Source: Clostridium sp. C8-1-8 (lineage in GTDB: Bacteria > Bacillota > Clostridia > Clostridiales > Clostridiaceae). Taken from it: a DNA stretch of 64,000 bases. The stretch lies in contig NZ_JAABNO010000018.1 of the NCBI RefSeq assembly GCF_009928445.1, positions 1-64,000 on the forward strand, given 5' to 3'. The notes under the pieces are model-generated. The model saw only the letters and a program-made list of their open reading frames with translations. It did not search any database and was not told the origin of the DNA. Shown here piece after piece: positions 17,691-27,148 of the stretch. Position numbers and translations under genes: made by a program. Numbering within the stretch: position 1 is the stretch's first letter; each line of letters begins with the position of its first letter.

Positions 17691-18788
17691 ATGAAATTAG
17701 GTATTGTTGGATTGCCAAACGTAGGAAAGAGTACTTTGTTTAATGCTATTACTAAAGCAGGAGCTGAATCAGCTAATTATCCATTCTGTACAATAGAACC
17801 TAATGTAGGTGTGGTTAGTGTTCCGGATAAAAGATTGGATGTATTAGAAGAAATGTATAACTCAAAGAAGAAAGTATTTACTTCAGTTGAGTTTTATGAT
17901 ATTGCAGGATTAGTAAGAGGTGCAAGTAAAGGTGAGGGTCTTGGAAATAAGTTCTTGTCCCATATAAGAGAAGTTGCAGCAATTTGTCATGTTGTAAGAT
18001 GTTTTGATGATGACAATGTTGTACATGTTGAAGGTTCTGTTGATCCTATAAGAGATATTGAAACTATAAACCTAGAGCTTATATTCTCTGATCTAGAAAT
18101 TCTTGAAAGAAGAATGGAAAAGACTATGAAGCTTGTTAGATCTGGTGATAAGAAAGCCAAGGAAGAATATGCACTAATGGAGAGATTAAAGGCTCATTTA
18201 GAACAGAGTAAGCCAGTAAGAACATTAGAGGTTACTGAAGACGAAGACGAGTTTGTGAAATCATTATTCTTAATAACTTCAAAGCCAGTGCTATATGTTG
18301 GGAACATATCAGAAGATGATATGATGGAAGGGAATCTTAACAACAAATATGTTGAAATAGTTAAGAAGCATGCGGCAGAAGAAAATGCTGAAGTAGTTGT
18401 TATATGCGCTAAGCTTGAAGAAGAGCTTTCATCATTAGAAGATGATGAAAAGAAAGAACTTTTAGAAGAATATGGACTTGATCAAGCTGGTTTAGATAAA
18501 TTAATAAATGTAAGCTATAGACTATTAGGACTTATCAGTTTCTTAACTGCAGGACAGCAAGAAGTTAGAGCATGGACTATAACTAGAGGGATGAAGGCTC
18601 CTCAAGCTGCTGGTAAGATTCACTCAGATATTGAGAGAGGCTTTATTAGAGCTGAAGTTATAGCTTATGATGATTTAGTTAACTGTGGTTCAGAAGCAGC
18701 TGCTAAGGAAAAAGGACTTTACAGGCTAGAAGGCAAAGAATATATAGTTAAAGATGGAGATGTAATCTTATTTAGATTTAATGTTTAA
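17691..18788 (+). CDS. ychF: Redox-regulated ATPase YchF (Obg family)
   Basis: This 365-residue OLA1/YchF P-loop NTPase prefers ATP over GTP and associates with ribosomes in the family. G1 is GLPNVGKST (7-15) and G3 is DIAGLVRGASKGEGLGN, followed by an inserted coiled-coil region (about 125-190). The C-terminal TGS domain has TAGQQEVRAWTI and AAGKIHSDIERGFIRAEV. The length is standard. The gene is monocistronic, with its own promoter and a clear terminator. Confidence 0.96.
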   Translation: MKLGIVGLPNVGKSTLFNAITKAGAESANYPFCTIEPNVGVVSVPDKRLDVLEEMYNSKKKVFTSVEFYDIAGLVRGASKGEGLGNKFLSHIREVAAICHVVRCFDDDNVVHVEGSVDPIRDIETINLELIFSDLEILERRMEKTMKLVRSGDKKAKEEYALMERLKAHLEQSKPVRTLEVTEDEDEFVKSLFLITSKPVLYVGNISEDDMMEGNLNNKYVEIVKKHAAEENAEVVVICAKLEEELSSLEDDEKKELLEEYGLDQAGLDKLINVSYRLLGLISFLTAGQQEVRAWTITRGMKAPQAAGKIHSDIERGFIRAEVIAYDDLVNCGSEAAAKEKGLYRLEGKEYIVKDGDVILFRFNV

Positions 18789-18818
18789 TTATATAATGGA
18801 TTGAGATGGTGAATCTTT

Positions 18819-18853
18819 AAAAGCTTAGGTTTGAAATGACCTAAGCTTTTTTT
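18819..18853 (+). terminator. Rho-independent terminator of ychF
   Basis: A perfect 12-bp stem, AAAAGCTTAGGT/ACCTAAGCTTTT, with an 8-nt loop is followed by T residues. Family A copy 4 begins immediately after. Confidence 0.9.
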
Positions 18854-19029
18854 ATTGTCTAGAGCAGCTATATAAATTTTTTTGTTAGTGAAATCTAACT
18901 ATATCAAGAATTTGCAACAGCTATTTAGGGTAAACGGTAAAAATATGTCTCCTGCAAGAATTTTTTCACATGGGTTTAAAAAGGCAGATGAGAATAAAAA
19001 GTCACTGAAGGTCGCTTCAGATATTTTTT
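18854..19029 (+). repeat. Family A terminator-associated repeat, copy 4
   Basis: It starts with ATTGTCTAGAGCAG right behind the ychF T-tract. It contains CTATATCAAGAATTTGCA, ACAGCTATTTAGGGTAAAC, CTCCTGCAAGAATTTTTTC and AAAAAGGCAGATG. It ends in GTCACTGAAG/CTTCAG and a T-run. The sequence from 19030 to 19240 is plain AT-rich DNA with no clear promoter. Confidence 0.82.
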
Positions 19030-19240
19030 ACTGCAGATAAATATACTAGTTTTCTGTTTTTTAGATTTTGAAAGGCAAATAGACATAAGCTAATCTGAAA
19101 CTTGAATATTTAACTAAAAATGAATAAGAATCCAAAATAAGTATTTAATATATTGGGAAACATTAATATTATTTTGAAAAATATTAAAAAATATATAAAA
19201 AAAGAGGGATTTTAGAATTTACATAGAATATTAAAGTTAA

Positions 19241-19267
19241 AGTGGTGAAAAGTGGTGGTAAGTGGTG
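19241..19267 (+). promoter_or_regulatory. MraZ-type operator: three AGTGGTG direct repeats
   Basis: AGTGGTG occurs at 19241, 19251 and 19261, exactly 10 bp apart, and a weaker AAAGTT precedes them. MraZ proteins bind tandem G-rich repeats one helical turn apart in front of mraZ to autoregulate the dcw operon. The arrangement and position, 38 bp before the mraZ start, match that model. Binding is inferred. Confidence 0.75.
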
Positions 19268-19304
19268 TGACTTTCCACATCTATACCTAGTTTTGAGGTG
19301 TTTA

Positions 19305-19733
19305 ATGTTTATTGGAGAATATCAGCATGGATTAGATAGTAAAAACAGAATAATCATGCCCTCTAAATTTAGAGAAGAACTAGGTAGTAAGTTCATCATG
19401 ACTAAAGGACTAGATGGATGCTTATACGTTTATCCATTGAGTGAGTGGAAAATCTTAGAGGAAAAGCTTAAAAGCCTTCCACTTACTAATAAAGATGCTA
19501 GAGCCTTCGTACGTTTCTTCTTCTCAGGTGCAACTGAAATTGAGACAGACAAACAAGGAAGAGGTGTTATTCCTCAAAATCTTATTGAATATGCAGGTAT
19601 AAATAAGGAAATAGTAAGTATTGGGGTATTAACTAGAATAGAAATTTGGGGCAAAGAAAAATGGGTAGACTACAACAATTCTGATATGGATTTTGATGCT
19701 ATAGCAGAAAAGATGAGTGACTTAGGAATATAA
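19305..19733 (+). CDS. mraZ: Transcriptional regulator MraZ
   Basis: This 142-residue protein has two SpoVT/AbrB-like swapped-hairpin domains. DXXXR signatures are seen as [14 protein letters not shown] near the start and [13 protein letters not shown] in the second half. The ATG at 19305, behind GAGGTG, gives the standard N-terminus [11 protein letters not shown]. An upstream in-frame extension would translate through the operator repeats and is rejected. MraZ forms a ring that binds repeats before its own gene, and three such repeats are present at 19241-19267. It is the first gene of the cell wall and division cluster. Confidence 0.95.
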   Translation: MFIGEYQHGLDSKNRIIMPSKFREELGSKFIMTKGLDGCLYVYPLSEWKILEEKLKSLPLTNKDARAFVRFFFSGATEIETDKQGRGVIPQNLIEYAGINKEIVSIGVLTRIEIWGKEKWVDYNNSDMDFDAIAEKMSDLGI

Positions 19734-19745
19734 GGAGAAATAAAT

Positions 19746-20684
19746 ATGGAATTTAAGCATGTGTCAGTATTATTAAATGAATGCATAGAAGCTTTAAATA
19801 TAAAAGAAGATGGAATTTATGTGGACTGCACCTTAGGTGGAGCAGGACATTCTTCAGAAATAGTAAAAAGATTGTCAAGTAAAGGTAGACTCATAGGAAT
19901 TGATCAAGATAAAGATGCTCTAAGTGCTGCTGGAAAAAAGCTTGAAGAGTATAAAGATAGAGTAACTTTAGTACACAACAACTTCTACAATATAGACTCC
20001 ATACTTGAAGAGTTAAATATTGAAAAAGTTGATGGAATATTAATGGATTTAGGTGTTTCTTCCTATCAGCTTGATGCAGGAGAAAGAGGTTTCAGCTATA
20101 TGCAGGATGCGCCACTTGATATGAGGATGAATAGAGAAAATAAATTCTCGGCCTATGAAGTTGTTAATGGATATAGCAGTGAAGAATTATTTATATTAAT
20201 AAAAAATTATGGTGAAGAAAAATTTGCTAGTAGAATAGCTAATTTTATTGTGAAGGAAAGAGAAAAGGGGCCAATAGAGACTACATTCCAGTTGGTAGAT
20301 ATTATAAAAGCTGCCATACCTGCGAAAGCTAGAAGAGAAGGTCCTCATCCAGCTAAGAGAACCTTTCAAGCTATAAGAATTGAGGTAAATAAGGAATTAT
20401 TTATTCTAGATAAGGCTATAAAGGATGGTGTTAGAAGGCTAAATGAAGATGGAAGAATGGCTATAATAACTTTCCATTCACTTGAGGATAGAATTGTAAA
20501 AACAGTATTCAAGGAATTAGAAAATCCATGCACATGTCCTAAGGAGTTTCCAATATGCGTGTGTGGTAAGGTTTCTGAAGTAAAGGTGCTTACTAGAAAA
20601 CCTATAGATCCTACAGAAGCTGAAGTTGAAGAAAATCCAAGAAGTAGAAGTGCAAAACTAAGGGTTGTACAAAAAAATAAATAA
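19746..20684 (+). CDS. rsmH: 16S rRNA (cytosine-N4) methyltransferase RsmH
   Basis: This 312-residue SAM-dependent enzyme methylates N4 of C1402 in 16S rRNA. Landmarks are HVSVLLNE at the start, [11 protein letters not shown] for SAM binding, [16 protein letters not shown]...PLDMRM, and C-terminal [12 protein letters not shown] with the family ending [11 protein letters not shown]. It lies 12 nt after mraZ, behind GGAGAAA, in the canonical dcw order. Confidence 0.97.
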   Translation: MEFKHVSVLLNECIEALNIKEDGIYVDCTLGGAGHSSEIVKRLSSKGRLIGIDQDKDALSAAGKKLEEYKDRVTLVHNNFYNIDSILEELNIEKVDGILMDLGVSSYQLDAGERGFSYMQDAPLDMRMNRENKFSAYEVVNGYSSEELFILIKNYGEEKFASRIANFIVKEREKGPIETTFQLVDIIKAAIPAKARREGPHPAKRTFQAIRIEVNKELFILDKAIKDGVRRLNEDGRMAIITFHSLEDRIVKTVFKELENPCTCPKEFPICVCGKVSEVKVLTRKPIDPTEAEVEENPRSRSAKLRVVQKNK

Positions 20685-20707
20685 ATTAGTTATATTATGG
20701 TGGGGAT

Positions 20708-21220
20708 GTGAATAAGTTGGTAGTGAAGGAATTCGATTATATTAACGGAAATACAGCGATAGATCCTAAGAGAAAGGTCAATGATCCGCAAAGAGATAAG
20801 CAGTATGAGGACCTCAAAAGGTCTAAGATAGACAGGGATAGAAGACTAAAAGAGAAACATAAAAAGAATAGAAGGGCAGCAACTCAAGTTATCTTAGCAA
20901 TTTTTGTTTTAGGCATAGCAACTATCTGGAGAGATGTTAAGGTTTATACAGTTCAAGCTCAATTGACTCAAATAAACTCAGATATTAATGAATACAATGC
21001 TGAGAATGAGGCATTAAAGGCAGAATTGTTAAAAGTATCTTCACTAGATAGTATTAAGTCCACAGCTGAAAGCAAACTTGGAATGATTGTTCCTGGAAAG
21101 GATGATATTCTAAAGACAAGTTCTAAAGAAAATTACTTTGCTGCTGAAACAAAGGACAAGCCTGTAGAAAATAAAGATTCTTGGAACCTTTTAGCAAAAA
21201 TAAAAGAGTTTTTATTTTAA
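20708..21220 (+). CDS. ftsL: FtsL-like cell division protein
   Basis: This 170-residue bitopic protein sits at the ftsL position. It has a basic cytosolic N-terminus of about 57 residues, one membrane helix (about 58-76, TQVILAIFVLGIATIWRDV) and an external coiled coil (about 80-125) followed by KLGMIVPGKDD. FtsL acts with DivIC/FtsB and DivIB/FtsQ at the septum. Sequence conservation in this family is low, so the call rests on topology and synteny. The start is uncertain: the GTG at 20708 is very close to GGTGGGG, and the TTG at 20717 is better spaced. The stop codon overlaps a family B element. Confidence 0.8.
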   Translation: MNKLVVKEFDYINGNTAIDPKRKVNDPQRDKQYEDLKRSKIDRDRRLKEKHKKNRRAATQVILAIFVLGIATIWRDVKVYTVQAQLTQINSDINEYNAENEALKAELLKVSSLDSIKSTAESKLGMIVPGKDDILKTSSKENYFAAETKDKPVENKDSWNLLAKIKEFLF

Positions 21221-21318
21221 AGATGTACCACTTTGATACCAAATGTATTTTCAAAACTCCTCTGGGTTTTTAGAGGAGAATTTGAAAAGATAAATTTTAT
21301 TACAAAGTGGTACATGTA
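21219..21318. repeat. Family B inverted-repeat element, copy 3 (overlaps ftsL stop)
   Basis: The ends AAAGATGTACCACTTTG and CAAAGTGGTACATGT are near-perfect inverted repeats. Inner arms TTTTCAAAACTCCTCT and AGAGGAGAATTTGAAAA form a second stem. The first two bases are the last two of the ftsL TAA stop. Confidence 0.85.
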
Positions 21319-21446
21319 TAATAGATATTAGGAATCTAAGCTGTATGAAAGTATTTTACATTGTTTTTGAAACTTTATAAAATTGATAAGTACTACATTA
21401 ATCACTATAAAGTATTTATCGAAATATATAAGCTGCTTGAGCTGAT

Positions 21447-21548
21447 AAAGATGTACCACTTCATAACTCCTTTGATATTTTTTCAATTCCTTCGGATATT
21501 AAAATGATGGGTTGAGATTTTGTCGCGGGTTTGAAGTGGTACATCTTT
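21447..21548. repeat. Family B inverted-repeat element, copy 4
   Basis: It has perfect 17-bp terminal inverted repeats, AAAGATGTACCACTTCA and TGAAGTGGTACATCTTT. The interior differs from copy 3 (TTTTCAATTCCTTCGG) but still folds. It lies in the same ftsL-spoVD gap. The rest of that gap (21549-21860) contains no gene or clear promoter. Confidence 0.88.
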
Positions 21549-21870
21549 GTAGGTATCCTTATGATGATTTAATTTATACATGTTCGATAATGCGGGCATA
21601 TGGGGATTATCTGGCATGCATAAATTAATAGTTGAAGTTTGATAGCTATATATCAGGTATTAAGGATATGCAAGTTAGTTTTTAGTTTATATAGGAAAAG
21701 TTTGTTTTTATATAAGCTGATTAATTAGCACAGCTGGAGGTAGAAGTTTTTTTGTAATTGAATAGGATTTATGAATAAGGTTATAGATTAAAACAATGTA
21801 ATATTATAAGTTAATATATGGAATAACTTCGGTTCTGAGTGTATGAGCAATGTTTTTGGAGGTATAGTTA

Positions 21871-24075
21871 TTGTTTGAGCATAATTACAGAGACGAAGCT
21901 ACCACTAAGAAGAGAATGTGGATAACAGTAGTTTTTCTAACTATATTATTCTTTGGATTAACTTTAAGATTAGCCTATGTAATGATAATTAAAGGCAGTG
22001 AGTATTCTAAAATGGCAACTGAACAGTGGACAAGTAGAATAGAAATTGATGCAGTAAGAGGTAAGATTCTAGATAGAAATGGAGCAGAACTAGCTGTTAG
22101 TGGTAATGTCTATAGAGTGGACTTTGACCTCAATGCTATAAGGGAATATTTAAAGAAGCATAAAAGTACAAACGAAGACATTGCTCCTAAGATAGCAGCT
22201 GCATTAGATTTGACAAAAGAAGATGTGCTTAAAAAGCTAAATACTAAATTGCCCAGTGGAGCAGACGCTGGAGCCGCACATGTAGTTAGAAGAATAGAAA
22301 AAGATGTGGCTGACAAGGTTAAGGCTTTACAGATAAACGGAGTAATGGTATCACCAGATACAAAGAGATATTATCCTAATAACAATCTCTTATCTCATGT
22401 TTTAGGTAATACAAATTCAGATGGTAAAGGGCTTAATGGAGTTGAGTATCAGTATGATAAAGATTTAGCAGGAACTCCAGGTGTAAGAATAGCTGAAATT
22501 AATAGAAAAAGTGAAGAATTGCCATATACCATATCAAACTTCACAGCACCTATACAAGGTAAGGATGTTGAGCTTACTATAGATAAGCAGATACAGATGT
22601 TTGCAGATAAGGCAGCATCTCAAGCTTTAAGTGACAACAAGGCAAAAGCTGTAAGTGTAATTGTAATGAATCCTAAAAGTGGTGAGATATTAGCCATGGC
22701 TAACAAACCAGATTTTAATCCTAACAACCCTTACGAAGGAGCAGAAAATTTTGATGGGGCCACAGCTAGTGATAAACTTCAAAAGATGTGGAGAAATAGA
22801 GCAGTAAGTGACTCTTTTGAACCTGGATCAATATTTAAGGTTTTCACAGCAATTGCTGCCATGGAAGAGGGAGTTGCTGATAAGGGAGAGACCTATTCTT
22901 GTGCTGGTAGTGTAAAAGTATTGAATAGGATAATTAAGTGCTGGAAGAGAAGTGGACATGGAACTGAAACCTTTGGAGAGATATTAAAGAATTCTTGTAA
23001 CGTTGCCTTTATAGAGGTTGGAAAGAAGCTTGGTAAGGATAAACTGGCAGAGTATATTAAGAAGTTTGGGTTTGGATCAAAATCAGGAGTAGATCTTCCA
23101 GGTGAAGCAAAAGGTATAACAAAGTCACCGGCGACAATAACCGATATAGATCTTGCTACTATATCCTTTGGACAGACCAATACTGTTAATCCAATACAGT
23201 TTATGGCTGGGTTTAATACAATAGCAAACAATGGAACTTGGATTCAACCTCATGTAATGAGAGAGGTAAGCCATGTAGATGATCAAGGTAATAGAGTAGT
23301 AGATAGAAAGTTTGAACCAAAGACCCAGCAGGTAGTAAGTAAAGAAAAGACAACAAAGCTAAGAGAATATCTTGAAAAGGTTGTTTCGGAAGGATCTGCA
23401 AAGAGAACCTTTATAGATGGATATCACATTGCTGGTAAGACTGGAACAGCTCAGAAAGTAAATCCTGCTAATGGAACCTATGAGGCAGGGAAGTATATAT
23501 CTTCTTTTGTTGGTATGGCACCTGCCAATGATCCACAGCTGACTGTTATGGTTTCAATTGATGAGGCTAGTGCTGGAGAGTACTATGGTGGAGTTATAGC
23601 AGTTCCAGTAGCTAAAACTGTTTTTAATGATATATTCAATTATCTAGATCCTTCAGTTCTATCCAAGGATACCAGTAGCAATACAGATGCCCCAGATGTT
23701 ATAATTCCTGAGGTTAGGGGTATGAAGATTGATGAGGCTAAGAAGAAACTTAAGGATAGTAAGATAGATTTTGATATTGAGGGACAGGGAGAGTATGTGA
23801 CAGATATAAAGCCTACACCTGGCTATACCGTTAAGGAAGGCAGCAAGGTTAATCTTTACAGTGGAAGTTCAGGAAATTATAATAGAGATGTTATTGTTCC
23901 TGATATAAAAGGCTATACTAAAGAGGGAGCTACTAAAATTCTAGAAAAAGTAGGTCTAAAAGCTGAATTCTCTGGCAAGGGACTTATGGTTGATGAACAA
24001 ACTATTCAACCAGGTGAAGTTGTTAAAAAAGGAGATTCAATCGGACTTACCTTAAGTGATGATGTAGATGACTAA
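21871..24075 (+). CDS. spoVD: SpoVD/FtsI-type penicillin-binding protein with two PASTA domains
   Basis: This 734-residue class B PBP cross-links peptidoglycan outside the membrane. It has a membrane anchor (about 16-38), a PBP dimerisation domain and a transpeptidase domain with SIFK (S320), SCN (375-377) and KTG (523-525). Two C-terminal PASTA repeats (about 610-734) begin VIIPEVRGM and VIVPDIKGY. PASTA domains are typical of SpoVD and of PBP2B-like proteins. Only one PBP gene is present in this cluster, so a strictly sporulation role versus a vegetative FtsI role cannot be decided. The start is TTG behind GGAGG; a long gap with two family B elements precedes it. Confidence 0.9.
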   Translation: MFEHNYRDEATTKKRMWITVVFLTILFFGLTLRLAYVMIIKGSEYSKMATEQWTSRIEIDAVRGKILDRNGAELAVSGNVYRVDFDLNAIREYLKKHKSTNEDIAPKIAAALDLTKEDVLKKLNTKLPSGADAGAAHVVRRIEKDVADKVKALQINGVMVSPDTKRYYPNNNLLSHVLGNTNSDGKGLNGVEYQYDKDLAGTPGVRIAEINRKSEELPYTISNFTAPIQGKDVELTIDKQIQMFADKAASQALSDNKAKAVSVIVMNPKSGEILAMANKPDFNPNNPYEGAENFDGATASDKLQKMWRNRAVSDSFEPGSIFKVFTAIAAMEEGVADKGETYSCAGSVKVLNRIIKCWKRSGHGTETFGEILKNSCNVAFIEVGKKLGKDKLAEYIKKFGFGSKSGVDLPGEAKGITKSPATITDIDLATISFGQTNTVNPIQFMAGFNTIANNGTWIQPHVMREVSHVDDQGNRVVDRKFEPKTQQVVSKEKTTKLREYLEKVVSEGSAKRTFIDGYHIAGKTGTAQKVNPANGTYEAGKYISSFVGMAPANDPQLTVMVSIDEASAGEYYGGVIAVPVAKTVFNDIFNYLDPSVLSKDTSSNTDAPDVIIPEVRGMKIDEAKKKLKDSKIDFDIEGQGEYVTDIKPTPGYTVKEGSKVNLYSGSSGNYNRDVIVPDIKGYTKEGATKILEKVGLKAEFSGKGLMVDEQTIQPGEVVKKGDSIGLTLSDDVDD

Positions 24076-24076
24076 T

Positions 24077-24101
24077 TAGCATGTGGCTCAGCCACATGCT
24101 A
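24077..24101. terminator. Perfect 12-bp hairpin after spoVD
   Basis: TAGCATGTGGCT and AGCCACATGCTA form a perfect stem around a single central C. The real loop must be larger, at about 3 nt. The T-tail (GTATTTTG) is weak, so it may attenuate rather than fully terminate before murE. The remaining gap to 24280 shows nothing recognisable. Confidence 0.6.
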
Positions 24102-24280
24102 GTATTTTGATATATTTAGGATAAGCTTAAATATAAGAGAATATACTTATCAAAAGTTTTTAGGCTTGAAAACCGCCTTTATGTGCAAAATACAGCTTTC
24201 TTAACATGGTAGATATTATTAAATACCATACATCATTTAGGAGAATTTTATAGCATATTATTTAAGGAGATGAGTGGACA

Positions 24281-25753
24281 ATGCTTTTAAAAGAGTTGTT
24301 GAAGGATGTAAAACATGAGCTTATCAAAGGAAGCTTGGAGCAAGAAGTGAATAAAATTACTTATGATAATAGAAAAGCAGAAGAAGGAGATGTTTTCTTT
24401 TGTATTAAAGGCTTTGCCAGTGATGGTCATAAGTTTGCAAAAGGTGCAGTAGAAAACGGAGCCAAGGTTATTATCTGTATGGATGATATAAATCTTGATG
24501 AGGATGTGACTATTGTCAAGGTAGAAGACACTAGAAAAGCAATGGCTTTAGTAGGTGCCAACTATTATGATAATCCTACTAAGAAGCTTAAGGTTATAGG
24601 AATAACTGGTACCAACGGTAAGACAACATCTGCTTTTATGATGAAGAAGGTACTTGAAGCAAGTGGATATAAGGTTGGATTAATAGGTACTATTGCTAAC
24701 TATATAGGAGATAGGGTAATTAAAACTGAACGTACGACTCCTGAATCCTTGGAGCTTCAAGAACTTTTCAATGAGATGGTAGAAGAAAAAGTTGATTACT
24801 GTGTTATGGAGGTTTCCTCTCATGCCTTAGAACTTGATAGAGTATATGGAGTAAGATTTGCTGGGGCTATATTCTCCAATTTGACTAGAGATCATTTAGA
24901 TTTTCATAAGACCTTTGAAAACTATTATAAGGCTAAATTTAAGTTGTTCGAAAGAACTGATATATCGGTAATTAATATAGATGATTCCTATGGTAAAAAT
25001 ATAATTAAGGACTTAGAAGAAAAGAATATAGATACAAAGGTTTATACCTATTCTATTAACGATAGCAGCTATATTAAGGCTGATAATATAATTAATTCTT
25101 CTAAAGGAGTACATTTTAATGTATCTTTAGAAGGTACAACCTATGACATTAAACTTCAAATGCCTGGGTTATACAATGTATACAACGCACTTTCAGTTTT
25201 AACTTTATCAAAAGTTTTAAGCTTGCCAATAGATGCGATAATGGATGGATTGAATAAGGCTGTTGTTCCAGGAAGATGTGAGAGAACAGCGTTAGAATAC
25301 AATATTCCATATGAAGTTATAATTGATTATGCACATACGCCAGATGGATTAGAAAATATACTAAAAACAGCTAGGGAGTTTACTTCTAATAGATTGATTT
25401 CTGTATTTGGCTGTGGGGGAGACAGAGATAAGGTTAAGAGACCTATGATGGGGAAAATTGGAGTAGAACTAAGTGATGTTGCTATAGTTACTTCCGATAA
25501 TCCAAGAACTGAAGAACCTATGGCAATAATAAAGGATATAGTTGAGAACTTAGAAGCAGATAGCTATAAAATTGTTGAAAATAGAAGAGAAGCCATAAAG
25601 GAAGCACTTAAGCTTGGCAAGTCCGGAGATGTTATTGTTATAGCAGGAAAAGGACATGAAAATTATCAAATACTAAAAGATAAGACAATTCACTTTGATG
25701 AAAGAGAAGTTGTGATTGAAATACTAGAGCAATTAGGAGTGGAAAAATGTTAG
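24281..25753 (+). CDS. murE: UDP-MurNAc-tripeptide ligase MurE
   Basis: This 490-residue Mur ligase adds the third amino acid to UDP-MurNAc-L-Ala-D-Glu using ATP. The ATP loop is GTNGKTT (110-116), and MEVSSHALELDR follows in the central domain. DNPR (406-409) is the motif linked to meso-diaminopimelate specificity, so mDAP-type peptidoglycan is expected. The ATG follows AAGGAGATG. It overlaps murF by 7 nt. Confidence 0.97.
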   Translation: MLLKELLKDVKHELIKGSLEQEVNKITYDNRKAEEGDVFFCIKGFASDGHKFAKGAVENGAKVIICMDDINLDEDVTIVKVEDTRKAMALVGANYYDNPTKKLKVIGITGTNGKTTSAFMMKKVLEASGYKVGLIGTIANYIGDRVIKTERTTPESLELQELFNEMVEEKVDYCVMEVSSHALELDRVYGVRFAGAIFSNLTRDHLDFHKTFENYYKAKFKLFERTDISVINIDDSYGKNIIKDLEEKNIDTKVYTYSINDSSYIKADNIINSSKGVHFNVSLEGTTYDIKLQMPGLYNVYNALSVLTLSKVLSLPIDAIMDGLNKAVVPGRCERTALEYNIPYEVIIDYAHTPDGLENILKTAREFTSNRLISVFGCGGDRDKVKRPMMGKIGVELSDVAIVTSDNPRTEEPMAIIKDIVENLEADSYKIVENRREAIKEALKLGKSGDVIVIAGKGHENYQILKDKTIHFDEREVVIEILEQLGVEKC

Positions 25754-27111
25754 ACTTAACCTTGGAAGAAATTTCAATAGCCATAAATGGTCAGTTTATC
25801 AAAAGAAATAAAGATGAACACTTTGTAAAAGTTAGTACGGATACAAGAAAAATTGAGAAACAAAGTATATTCTTTGCTTTAAGAGGCGAGAATTTTAATG
25901 GCAATAACTATATTGAAGAAGCTGTTAAAAAAGGTGCAAGTGTTTGTATAGTAGATGAAGAAAGAACTGAATTTGCTGATTTACAGTGTAACATAATAAA
26001 AGTACTTGATTCGAAAAAAGCTCTTCAGGCTCTAGCTAAGTATTATAGAAATAAACTTGGGCTTAAAGTTGTTGGTATAACAGGATCAAATGGAAAAACT
26101 TCTACAAAAGATATATTAGCAGCTATACTAGGAGAAAAATATTCAGTTTTTAAAACAAAGGGAAACTTTAATAATGATATAGGATTACCACTTATGATTC
26201 TAGAATTAGATAAAAGTATAGATATAGCTGTACTAGAAATGGGCATGAGTAATCTTAGAGAAATACATCTTCTAGCAGATATAGCGAGGCCTGATATTGC
26301 GTTAATAACTAATATAGGCTTATCTCATATAGAAAACCTCAAAAGTAGGGAAAATATATTAAAAGCTAAGATGGAAATTGTTGATTATTTCAACGAAGAA
26401 AATACTTTAATAGTTAACGGTGATGATGATCTTCTTAAAGATGTTGTCAGTGAACAATACAACATAATAAAGACTGGTTTAGAGAGTCATAACGATTTAA
26501 TTGCTAGTGATGTGACTTTATTTAAGGATCATAGCGAGTTTGAAGTTATGTCTGAAGCTACTAAATTTAGATTTAGTCTTCCTATGCTTGGAAAACATAG
26601 CATTCAAAATTGTTTGTTGTGCTTACAGGTAGGAAAGTTACTTGGTATCTCTATGAAAGAGATGAATGATGGCTTAAATAATATAGAGGCCACTTCCATG
26701 AGATTAGAGATAATTGAGGAAGAAAAGATAACTATAGTGAATGATTGCTATAATGCAAGTCCTTCTTCAATGAAAGCAGCTATTGATGTGGTTAACAATA
26801 TAGCTGAAGATCGAAAGGTAGCTATACTAGGAACCATGAGAGAATTAGGAGATGAATCCTTAAAGGCACATACTGAAACTGGGTTATATGCAAAAGAGAA
26901 TAATATAGATTTATTGCTTTGCTGTGGCCAGTATTCAGAAGGGTTTAAATCCGGCTTTGAAGGAGATAATTGTATTGTTTTTGATTCTAAAGAAGAGCTT
27001 ATAAATTCGCTTAAAGATCTAATTAAAGAAAAAGATACTGTGCTTGTAAAGGCATCTAGAGGTATGAAATTCGAAGATATAGTCAGCGAGCTTAGAAAAA
27101 ATATTTTATAA
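25747..27111 (+). CDS. murF: UDP-MurNAc-tripeptide-D-Ala-D-Ala ligase MurF
   Basis: This 454-residue Mur ligase attaches the D-Ala-D-Ala dipeptide to complete the cytosolic precursor. GSNGKTS (113-119) is the ATP loop. Family segments include [20 protein letters not shown] and [15 protein letters not shown]. Its start lies within the end of murE, which implies translational coupling. Confidence 0.97.
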   Translation: MLDLTLEEISIAINGQFIKRNKDEHFVKVSTDTRKIEKQSIFFALRGENFNGNNYIEEAVKKGASVCIVDEERTEFADLQCNIIKVLDSKKALQALAKYYRNKLGLKVVGITGSNGKTSTKDILAAILGEKYSVFKTKGNFNNDIGLPLMILELDKSIDIAVLEMGMSNLREIHLLADIARPDIALITNIGLSHIENLKSRENILKAKMEIVDYFNEENTLIVNGDDDLLKDVVSEQYNIIKTGLESHNDLIASDVTLFKDHSEFEVMSEATKFRFSLPMLGKHSIQNCLLCLQVGKLLGISMKEMNDGLNNIEATSMRLEIIEEEKITIVNDCYNASPSSMKAAIDVVNNIAEDRKVAILGTMRELGDESLKAHTETGLYAKENNIDLLLCCGQYSEGFKSGFEGDNCIVFDSKEELINSLKDLIKEKDTVLVKASRGMKFEDIVSELRKNIL

Positions 27112-27148
27112 CCAAGGAGGTGAGCTGTCTTTAAATGGACGGCAATAT

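Noticed and set aside
19242-19304. In-frame upstream extension of mraZ
   Set aside because: It would translate through the operator repeats and lacks an [11 protein letters not shown] at 19305 is the family N-terminus with GAGGTG before it.
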